NCBI RefSeq assembly: GCF_020360975.1
Contig: NW_025408667.1
Location: forward strand, 2,108,001 to 2,172,000
Length of the DNA: 64,000 nucleotides
DNA from: Hirsutella rhossiliensis
Taxonomy: Eukaryota > Ascomycota > Sordariomycetes > Hypocreales > Ophiocordycipitaceae
Direction of reading: 5' to 3'
Shown here piece by piece: positions 55,641 to 64,000 of this stretch. Both the position numbers and the translations under genes were made by a program. Under the pieces are notes generated by a model, which was given only the letters and a program-made list of their open reading frames with translations, had not been told where the DNA came from and made no database searches. The stretch's first letter is position 1. The number at the start of each line of letters is the position of its first letter.

Positions 55641-56911
55641 GAGCTCACAAATGGATTTACTCTGACTGGTTGTTGCGTGGATGAAGCTTGACTCGAGTTA
55701 TAAGTTTGTTCGGTTGAAAGATTGTTGCTCCGTTTCGCCAGGGCGCATGCCCGTCTTATATAACCTCTTCACGCCCGCTTCAAGCTCTGAGCGTCATTGT
55801 GTTGAAGCGAGGACACCACCTTGTGGCCTTGTTGCATTTGCGTGTGGCTGCTTGACGCCAACTTTGCGAATCGGATAGCTTTCGTTTGGTGCAAACCTAC
55901 ACACGGGTGGGATAGAAACAGGCAAATGTCGAGAAAACGACACTTGGTGGCAAAGGGGAGCATTTGACGTCACAAACAAAGTACTGGACGAGCTATTATT
56001 GCCGCTTCACAACAGTTGCTGTGGGGGACTGTGGAATAACATGAATCTGGCCTGGTGGTGGCCTGATTCGAGGCAGCCCATGAATGGCATCTGTAGTTGT
56101 GATCAAGAACTCCCATCGATACTCTTATTGAAAGCTTCCAGATTGCCATCATCTGCAAGTTGCTCCTTGCTGTATATGATCGTTCTAGATCAACGATCGT
56201 CGGGCGCGCTGATAGGAAACACACGGAGTTGGATTCAAACTCCCTAGACTGGCTCTGACGGCAAGGACGGATGCGGCAACGTTGCTGTATATGCAAGCAT
56301 ACTTGCCCATTCAGAGCAGAACTTGGTTGGGGTTGAGCAGAGCGTCTCATGCAGGCAGTCAAGCTACCCAGGCCACTTGCAGGACGCTTACTGAACATGG
56401 GTTGCGATACTCGAGCTCGGACCCCAGCCAACGTCCCAGTCACCCGGCGTTCGAGACCACTTCCGCTGCCTTGGTCAAGTGATCAGTCGCTGCCCGCCAA
56501 GCGCCATGACAGCATTGACTTCTCTTAGGGGGGGGAGCCGGGTCGAGTGCTCCGCGTAGTCTGCACAGTAGCCAACCAGCGTACATGCATGCCGGCAAAT
56601 TTTGACATCATGTACGAAGGATTGACCACTGAACTCCCGGCCGTGCCCATGTGGTACAGCGTACGCTTGGCGCAGCCATTGGTTGACAGGACGGCAGACG
56701 TGGCAATGCCGGGAGGTGAGTTCACGTCATTGTGATGGCACGACAATGTCCGACGAAGCCGAGCCCGACTATAAACAGGGCCTGCCGTGCTTCTACTTGG
56801 GCAAATTCGTACTTCGTACTCGTTCTCGGAATCCCGCGTCAGCAAAGCCTTGGATTTCTACGAAGTTTACGACGTTGCTACCTCGGTTCACACACATTGC
56901 CGCCCGTCATC
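55641..56911. other. 1.3 kb without a supportable gene
   Basis: Frames present (for example minus 56443-55970, 157 codons) show no motif. The right part is the presumed promoter of the MARVEL gene. No repeat recognised. Confidence 0.4.
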
Positions 56912-57512
56912 ATGGCACGAAGCCACCCCATGCTGCGAATGGTGATTCTGGGAAACCATTTCATGGTGTTTCTCTCGTCGTTGATCGTCATGGCCTTGGC
57001 GTCATACTTCATTCACCGTGACTCCTACCGCGGCACCCACATCATCTTCCAGGAGGTCATCGTGAGTCGAGCTGCCCTTGGCGACCCGGGCGGAACTGAC
57101 TTGGCTGTCCAGGCTACCATTACTCTGGCCATCTACTTGTTCGGCATGGTCCTGCCTCTCATCGATAGCTATGGGGGCTACTTGATGCCGCTGAACCTGA
57201 TCCTGTCGTATCTCTGGCTCACGTCCTTCATCTTCTCGGCCCAGGACTGGAGCCGCGGTCGGTGCTACTACACAGCGCCCTTGTTGGGGAACTGCGGGAA
57301 GAAGCATACAATGGAGGCATTCAACTTCCTTGGGTTGTGGGTCGGCCCTAGAACTGCCGGGTGAGGGGATGCCATCTGACACAGCGTCTAGGTTCTTTCT
57401 CATCTGCAACACTCTTGCCGAGGCGATGCTTTGGAGGTCGCACCGGAGCGACAATGTGCTCGTCAAGAATGGGGCTGGTCATCGTACCGACAACTCTGCG
57501 GCCGTGGTCTAG
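56912..57512 (+). CDS. MARVEL-domain four-helix membrane protein
   Basis: Three exons (56912-57061, 57113-57333, 57392-57512; introns 51 and 58 nt) encode 163 aa. Four membrane segments are visible: MVFLSSLIVMALASYF, ITLAIYLFGMVLPLI, LNLILSYLWLTSFIFSA and FLGFFFLICNTLAEAML. The loop after TM3 has the Cys-containing SAQDWSRGRCYYTAP motif, typical of fungal MARVEL proteins. The C-terminus is short and basic. Family members sit at the plasma membrane or in membrane microdomains; the specific role is unknown. ATG at 56912 has context catcATGg. All junctions are in frame. Confidence 0.82.
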
Positions 57513-58483
57513 GAGTGAGGTAGGATGGATCATGGCTTCGAATTGGGAGGTGCTGTTGGAAGGATTCGGACGACGCGAAGGTGTGCTTTGGGCCAGAGCT
57601 CGGATATGCCCGATGAGGATGTAATGTTCGCTGGCGTCGACACGATTTTATGAGATATGAGCGAGCCACTGAAGGAAATGTGTATCTGTCGCTGCGCAAA
57701 ATGCAACCAGTATCTGCTTATGCAGACATTGTGAGCACTCATCTCAGTGCATCCACGACACAGGCGAGGTGTCAACACCCACAATACTGTATAGACATCG
57801 CATTGCTCGGTCATGGACAGCAAGCATCGAGCTGCCGACTGGTTATTCTTCCGTTTTTCCTTGGGCAGTAATGTCTTGTAACGAGATCGTAGGGCATGTC
57901 CATCACCCAATTTCCCCCTCGGCCGAAACCCGTCTTCCTCTCCGGCCTCCGCCAACCGACGACAGGAGGACCAGATGATGACCAGCCGACGGCTGCAGGT
58001 CCTTGAGCCACTCGGTCGCCCGCGCCTTGCCCTAGGTGCCGACAGAGGCCGTGATACTGCATGAGCCACTAGACGCAGCGACTGCCTTATTGGCGCCTTT
58101 GGGATGCCGCCGTCACCGACAGTTTCGTCATCTGGCCAGCTGCGTTAGCCTCTTCAGCTTCGCAGATGCGCCCGAGGTGTCCAGTACTTGGCGGGCCGAC
58201 ACCGAAGGGTAGACTCTTATCGTACTCCACCCTCAGTATGCAGACTGAATGCGGCTAGCTCAGCTCCAGCTCTGTTAGTGCACTTGTCATGTAGCGAACA
58301 CCGCTCAGGTACAGGTACGGATGGAAGCTGCCAGCTCGACACTAACGCTTCACGGGGAGTGACTCGTCGTAGCTTCTTCATCTCCTTCCACCTCCTCCTC
58401 TTCTTCCCCTCTCATCCCCTCCCCCCCCCATTCAGCTGCTCTCCGCAACGCTCGATTCCAGCCCAGCCGCTCCTCCGACCGCC
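57513..58483. promoter_or_regulatory. Intergenic / promoter of the claudin-like gene
   Basis: 971 bp. The last 120 bp before 58484 form a strong CT-rich tract (58370-58440), typical of a fungal core promoter and leader. No gene seen. Confidence 0.45.
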
Positions 58484-59297
58484 ATGACCCGCGTCTCCAT
58501 CTATTCGTCGGCCCTCGTGGCCTTTGTAGCCGGTACGTTGCCCCAGACCCGCCCAGTGACGTCGTCATCCTCGCCACTCGACGACGCCGCAAGCCCACGG
58601 CATCTGCGTGCACTCTGCTGTCGCGGGCAGACACGGCGCGACGAACAAATGGAGCTGACCTGGTTCTTTTCGCCAGCAACCGCCATGACCATCGCCTCAC
58701 TCGCGACCCCCAACTGGGTCTCATACTCGGTCACGACAGCAAAGGGCGAGACGTTTGAGAAGAACATCGGCCTGCACAAGAGCTGCTCCAACCTCGACTC
58801 TCCACGATGCCGCGACTTTCCTTCGCCCGAGCTGTGCCAAGCCGGCGGGAGTTATTTTTGCTCCATGTGGCGCACCGTCGGCTTCATGGCCTCGTTTGCC
58901 ACCATTTTGTGCCTCGCCTGCCTTGTCACCTTCCTCGTCATTATGCGCGGCGGCAAATACAAACGTGAGACGGGCTGGCCCTTTGTCACGGGAATGCTGT
59001 CGCTCGTCGCCATCGTCGAGCTCGTCATGATTTCCCTTGTCGTGCGTTCTCCGCTCCCCCGTGCGCCGGGGCTTGGCTGGATGCATTCGGACTGCGCTGA
59101 CGTTTTCTCCGCAGGCCTATCTTTTCGACCACGACGATCAATTCAACATTCCCGGGTGGAACCTCGACTTCTCATGGTATCTCAGCACCGTCAGCGCCGT
59201 CTTTTGCCTCCTCTCCGCCGTAGGCCTGGCCGTCTCGGCATACCTGCTGCCGCCGGAGGAGGGCTACGAGTTCTTGGAGGATCCAGGCGATGCCTAG
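58484..59297 (+). CDS. Claudin-like / SUR7-type four-helix membrane protein
   Basis: Three exons (58484-58532, 58677-59041, 59115-59297) encode 198 aa; intron 1 is 144 nt with a GCTGACC branch. Topology: TM1 (SSALVAFVAGATAMTIASLA), a large extracellular loop with four or five Cys (GLHKSCSNLDSPRC, then ELCQAGGSYFCSMW), TM2 (FATILCLACLVTFLVIM), TM3 (MLSLVAIVELVMISLV), a short second loop (FNIPGWNLDFSW) and TM4 (VFCLLSAVGLAVSAYLL). The layout with a Cys-rich first loop is that of the claudin/PMP22/SUR7 fold. Such fungal proteins act at the plasma membrane in wall or septum organisation. The family-level call is by topology only. Confidence 0.78.
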
Positions 59298-59669
59298 GCG
59301 CGTGCTCGGGATTGTTGCCGTCAATTCACCCGGTTTCTTTCATCTTTTGCAAAACATGTTGACAGACTATGGGTATGCGACATACAGGGGTACGGCGTTG
59401 GGCAGGTTTATGCTTTCCTGGGATGCGTGGATCGCGTTCTCACGTCAACGTTTCTGTGAGCTGGGCTCTTTATTGCCGCGTTTGAACCTTGTACACCTTA
59501 GAGACGAGGGTAGCCAGCGAAGCGAAATTATGGAGATGTTTGTCCACAGCGCCTGGCATCGCCCTCTGGGAGCCGGTTCAAAAGGCATCTACGGACAGTT
59601 TAATTATTGAGCCGAAGCCTTCTATGAAAGAGGCATACTCTGTAAATGTGAGTTCAAGTCGAAATCAGC
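59298..59669. other. Intergenic region
   Basis: 372 bp between the claudin-like gene and the broken kinase gene. No feature seen. Confidence 0.35.
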
Positions 59670-60653
59670 ATGGCTCGCAACACCCCAAGCGTTCGAATGC
59701 TCGAGGCAAGTATTGATCCAGAAGACGAAAGCGAATTCCGCCTCCTCGTGGATGCAAAGTATGTCAAATACGTCAACATCGAACGGGGCATCTACGAAGT
59801 CGACGACATGTGCTTCGAGCCGGCTCTGATTCCAATGCTCTCCGAGTTCCCGCCAGGAGATTGGAACTAGGGCCGCATCTCCCGGGAACCAGCGACTGAA
59901 AAGCCTCACTTTGCATCCGTCGCGAAGGAAATACTGCCAGGCGTTACCAAGACGTGGCACCCCATCTGCATCGACCACCTGGAGCTTCAACTGCGAGAGA
60001 GGCTCCACGTCGGTGTCCACGAGGCTACTTGTCCGCACTTCGCATCCACCGTTGCCGCCAAGTTCACGCGCTTCCCGTACGAGATTGGGTATTTCGAGAA
60101 GGAGACTGACGCATACAGATTGCTAGAGGGTCGTGGTATCGGCCCTCCCTTCCTCGGGCACTTGGCGGAAGAGGGAAGAGTTATCGGCTTCATCATAGGT
60201 CTTGTGACCGACTTTCGCCACGCCACGCCCAACGACTTCGGGCTGTGTCGCGACGCTTTGACCAAACTGCATGAGTCGGGCTTCAAGCACGGGGACATCA
60301 ACAAGCACAACTTTCTCATCCATGACGGCAGGGCGACCCTCATCGACTTTGAGCTCATGTCTCGAGCGGATGCGTCTGAGCGCAAGGACGAGCTGAACCG
60401 GCTGATCGACGAGCTGCGGGATACGATACGTCTGATAGAGGAGGCTGCGTTGTGGAGGAGCCCGAGTGCAGCAGTGAGACTTGAATCAACAAAGAGCAGT
60501 TGTCTTGGCGATCAAAACGACTGCCTGTCCAGGATGGGTGGTGAGCTTCCTGCAGTGCGTGCGTGCGGGCCGCTCATGTCGTCACACCTCGGCTCCGGGG
60601 AGGCTGCTAATGTCGTGGTCAGTGGAGTATTCACAAAAGGATCATCCTGGTAG
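59670..60653 (+). pseudogene. APH/RIO-like kinase gene with one nonsense codon
   Basis: The ATG at 59670 (MARNTPSVRMLEASIDPEDE) opens a frame interrupted by a single TAG at 59868-59870 (after PPGDWN). It continues in the same frame, without further stops, to 60653. The downstream part is a complete kinase-like fold: SREPATEKPHFASV, THTWHP-like KTWHPICIDHLEL, STVAAKFTRFPYEI (Lys), FEKETDAYRLLEGRGIGP, and the catalytic loop LHESGFKHGDINKHNFLI, then RATLIDFELMSRA. Members of this fungal family have Lys or another residue at the stop position. The product of the first 66 codons lacks the kinase. Either a very recent pseudogene or a sequencing or population variant; it is not a separate small gene. 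Confidence 0.75.
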
Positions 60654-63600
60654 AAGACGAGGTGGCTCGAGAATAGGTGAAGAAGAAATCCCATGGAAGC
60701 AGGAGTGAAGAGATGCCCCTGCATGTATCCATCCGTACTCTGATACTTTACGCGACTTCGAACCTTGGCAGTCCGTGGGCAGCGAGTCTTGGCATCCGGA
60801 GCTCGTCGAATAGACTTCCATGCCTCACATGGATGACCCTGTCTCATCCCCAGATAGTGCCAGGCTTTTCGGGCTCAATCTCCGCACAGGATGCCCAAGA
60901 AGCCAGCTCTGCCGGCCAAGGCTCAGGTCCCAGTCGATATCGGCCGCCCACCGTGTCGTGGCCAACGTGCATCTCTTCATCAAGCCTGTCCAAGGTTTTG
61001 AACCGGGAGAGGAGCCACGAGTGCCGCAGCATTGGTGCAATTACGAGACGGTGGCACAAGACTGTGGTTGGATAGAGACGGGCATCAACGGCAAGGTCCA
61101 GGCATCTATCGAATATGCTCCCTACATCTCTCCCCTCCACCCCTGCGCTGAAAATACGCACTATTTCGTACTTGGCACCGACTCAGGCATATCGCGGCCA
61201 TCCCAGCTACCGTACGTCATACCCCCGGCTCCAGGCCAACCGAACCCTTGGGCGTCGACAACGACGACTTCAATGCCGGTCTCAAGCAAGTTCACGTACT
61301 TGAGCTGGTCTCCTCAGGGCGCTTGCCGAGATGAAGTGCCGGTGGCGGATGGGCTGGCGCTTCATCGAAACAAATCCCTGGGAATACAGAGGGGGAGGCC
61401 CTCAAGCGAGGGCTGACAAGGTAAGGCGGTAGGCAGGTTAAAAACAACATGGTCGCTCTCCGTGACCTTTCCCTGCTGCTGGACCGGCCATGTGGTTTTT
61501 CCTCCGCCTGGTTAAGTGTCTCGGGAAGGTAGTGACATGCCTGTGCATTTCTCGACATCATACAGTACATGCACCTGAGCAAGAAAAGGGGAGGCAGCAA
61601 GGCTGTCACTACATCAGACGTTGGTTGCCGTCCCCGAATTTGACAACCAATGAGCTTCCAGGGATCAGCCAAAGCCACGGGTTGGTGTTGATAGAGGGTT
61701 AGGCATCGGTCCTTGGCCTCGGCACTCGTGCAATGAATGCTCTGACAACTTGCCCTTGACAAGGATCCTGTCTCTCACGCGGAGAAAAGGGGGTTGACCT
61801 GCTTGATACCAGCTATCCGGCACCTTCATTCGGTGGGCTAGGACAATATGTCCTTGACACTCGGCTGCGTGGCCCTTTTGTCATTAATGAAGCGAGATTG
61901 AGGACTTTGCTTCGGCGCCACAACTCGAGTACAGTACATGTTGTTCCCGGGAGATTTGTACCGTCCATTGCTGCTACCTTGTCCCATCATCATGTCTCTC
62001 TAACACCTTGCAGGCCGTCTTTGTTAACTAATTCCTATGCGGTCCATAGGTGATGCTACATCTTCAGCATATCTCCCTTTCCGCACCCAAGACATCTTCA
62101 AGCACGCACTGCAGTGGAGGGTTCTCCTGGGAACTTTGGCGTTAGAGCATGTGCGAGATCGCCTGCCGTGAAGGCAGCAACCGGAGAGACATAAGAGACC
62201 ATACCGCTGAATCCTGTCAGCATGCAGCACCCGTTACACTGCTGGTGACCTTTTACTACGTCGCCATTGCAGGATGCATCTCGCACACCCTCCAGTCGAC
62301 CACCCTTGGAGAGGGTTAAGGGGGCCAAGGGTCAGCTTACACGCACACGGAGTGCAGTATGACCCGCGGCTGAGTCGAATTGCCTTGGGGGCGGGGATGC
62401 TGTCTATAATCCTGGGCCGTGTGAGGAGGCCAAACAGAGCCACAAATCCAAGTTGGGCATTGCGCTTTTGCTGCCTGGGGGCCTTGAGCTTGAGCCGATG
62501 TGTCTCGGAACCAGTCCGAGCTGCCACGATTTCGGGCATTTATTTGACATGCGTACCCTCCAAGTCGTTTTACCGAACGAGGGGTTGCCTGGACAGAGCA
62601 ACCCGCAAGACTTGACTCTGACTCTGGGAGTACTGATAACTCCACGACGGTGCTGAATTGGCCAAAGTGAAACATCATTGTAGCCTCGGGTGGAGAAAGG
62701 AGGGAGCCGAAGAGTGAAGTGCCGAGATGCGGCGGACACAAAAAGGAGTGTTTGCTAGCCACGTGCTCGCGCGCTCGCACACATGGTCATGCCGGGATCA
62801 TGAACTGTCAGGATCAGATTTAGGAGGGGGGGGGGTCGCCTTGTGAGACTCTGTCGTCGTCGTCGTCACGCACTGCATCGTTTGCTGCGTGTAATACTGG
62901 GCGCCTTTCACCGGTGCCACAGCGGCGGGGCGGCTATTGACTTCTCTCACTGCCCGCAAGCTCAGTAATGGGTGCTTCTCGAGACTTGGCAGTCTTGTCT
63001 GCGGCAGGGCAAAGTGCATTGCACATACGAGGGGTTCCCACGTGCTTGGCCGGCCCTGTCTTGAGCCCGGTAACGCCGTGATAAGACTCATGCGGAGAGA
63101 CATGCATCCCGCATCACGCCGCGCCTACTGCCAAGTTTCTGGCACCGGACGCGACTGATTTCTTGATTTTGCGGCCTCGGCAGAACAAAGCAAACCATCA
63201 ATGCCGTGCAGTCGTCGTGCTCTCTCAAGCTTCGAGGCGTGGCGGGAGACCCGGGCGATTGGCCGGGCCAATCCCCGAGGTTCTTTCTTCGCGGAAAGGC
63301 CCCCGAGGGCGACAGGGAAGGGATAATGCCTGGTGGCCCTTGGCCCGGCGCAGCAAGGATTTAAGTTAGCGCCGGAGCCAAAAGGGGGGGGGTTTGCTTG
63401 CGGCCGTTGGTGTTGGTCATGGGCCATGAGCAAATTGGAAGTGGTTCAACGATGGATGCGAGCAAAGACGGACCGGGCGCCGGAGTGACGCGGATAACAC
63501 ACACAAGCAGCGTAGCCAGCGACTGACGCGTGTCAACGGCAACAGCATGCCCCGTTTTGCTATACACTGCACTTTGCATCCACGGGACGTCAAGACCACG

Positions 63601-64000
63601 TCAAGACCCGACATCCTGTCCCAGCTGCTCCTCAAGTCAAATGTGCACGGACGCGTACGGAGCATTTGTGTCGGTCCCGTCATTAATTACCGTGGCATGA
63701 CTGTCTGACCTCCTGGTTCGTCCTCGCAGAGGGACGGGTGCTGAAACATGGCAGACCACGGTTTGCTCTCCAATTCCGGGCTCCGATGCTTCCGCGCCCA
63801 CCGCCGCCTTGCCGCTGCCCTCTCGTGACATCAACACGACGCAGGCCTCGGTGATGGGCCGTTGACAGCTGTGCATGAGGGGGTGCTCTAATGGTCGGAC
63901 GAATGAAAGGGCAATCAAGGCCGCGGAGCAGCCGTGGCCAATGCTGGTCTTTCATTCAGTGAACCCCCCTCGCCGGCGCTGCCATGAGCCCGGGACCCCG
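60654..64000. other. 3.3-kb terminal gene-free region
   Basis: Frames of up to about 200 codons exist (plus 60820-61416; minus 62780-62337), but none has a recognisable domain, splice structure or codon signal. The frame at 60820 includes HRVVANVHLFIKPVQGF and QHWCNYETVAQDCGWIE and might be a relic or an unknown short protein. A G9-11 run lies at 62822-62832 and a G8 run at 63384-63391. Part may be the promoter of a gene beyond the window. Confidence 0.35.

Noticed and set aside
59670..59870. A separate 66-aa gene ending at the TAG
   Set aside because: The downstream sequence continues in the same frame with a complete kinase and no other stop, so a nonsense mutation in one gene is simpler.
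60820..61416. Possible 198-codon gene
   Set aside because: No recognisable domain, no splice support, and unremarkable composition. Kept only as a note in the gene-free region.

Overview
The window is nuclear DNA from a filamentous ascomycete (Pezizomycotina, most likely Sordariomycetes and probably Hypocreales). Evidence: spliced genes with introns mostly of 45-70 nt and CTGAC-type branch sites, a Con-6 conidiation gene, a Zn2Cys6 factor, fungal APH-like kinases, and a mixture of Helitron, Copia, MULE, hAT and pogo transposons, some with C-to-T decay that looks like RIP. No species is claimed. No tRNA, rRNA or CRISPR array was seen.

Region 1 (1-21.3 kb) is gene-rich, transposon-free and conserved. 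In order: a TAPR1/HAPSTR1-like protein, a voltage-gated proton channel (Hv1), an orphan four-exon helical protein, a TMEM234-like membrane protein, the TOR-complex WD40 subunit Lst8, a secreted protein with 17 cysteines, proteasome subunit alpha-1, a WKF-domain nucleolar-type protein, a PhyH dioxygenase, a Nit2-type omega-amidase, spermidine synthase and an NmrA-like protein. Splice models were derived by hand and all join in frame. Several contain very small exons (7 nt; two consecutive 22-nt exons) or a GC-AG intron.

Region 2 (about 21.9-51.9 kb) is an accessory, transposon-built block. It holds a decayed catalase gene, a broken Helitron, a frameshifted membrane protein that diverges from a protease gene, and a broken Zn2Cys6 factor with a 4-nt micro-exon. 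Next come a young RT-less Copia element with TCCCT target duplications and near-identical LTRs, a fungal-specific proline-rich gene, and an old RIP-like LTR. Then a MULE and a hAT element sit side by side and share one 8-bp target duplication in three copies. Last is a pogo-like element lodged at a TA inside one Tyr codon of an otherwise open APH-like kinase gene.

Region 3 (52-64 kb) alternates gene relics (kinase tail, SDR tail, kinase with one nonsense codon) with intact small genes (Con-6, MARVEL protein, claudin-like protein). It ends in about 3.3 kb with no supportable gene.

The most unusual gene is at 30966-33328. It encodes a chymotrypsin-fold serine protease with a visible H/D/S triad, continuous in one reading frame with a segment that looks like the C-terminal mu-homology domain of the endocytic adaptor Syp1. 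It is transcribed divergently from a membrane protein gene that carries a one-base frameshift. The pair looks like an accessory conflict or surveillance module with a host-derived bait or targeting domain, which is inference.
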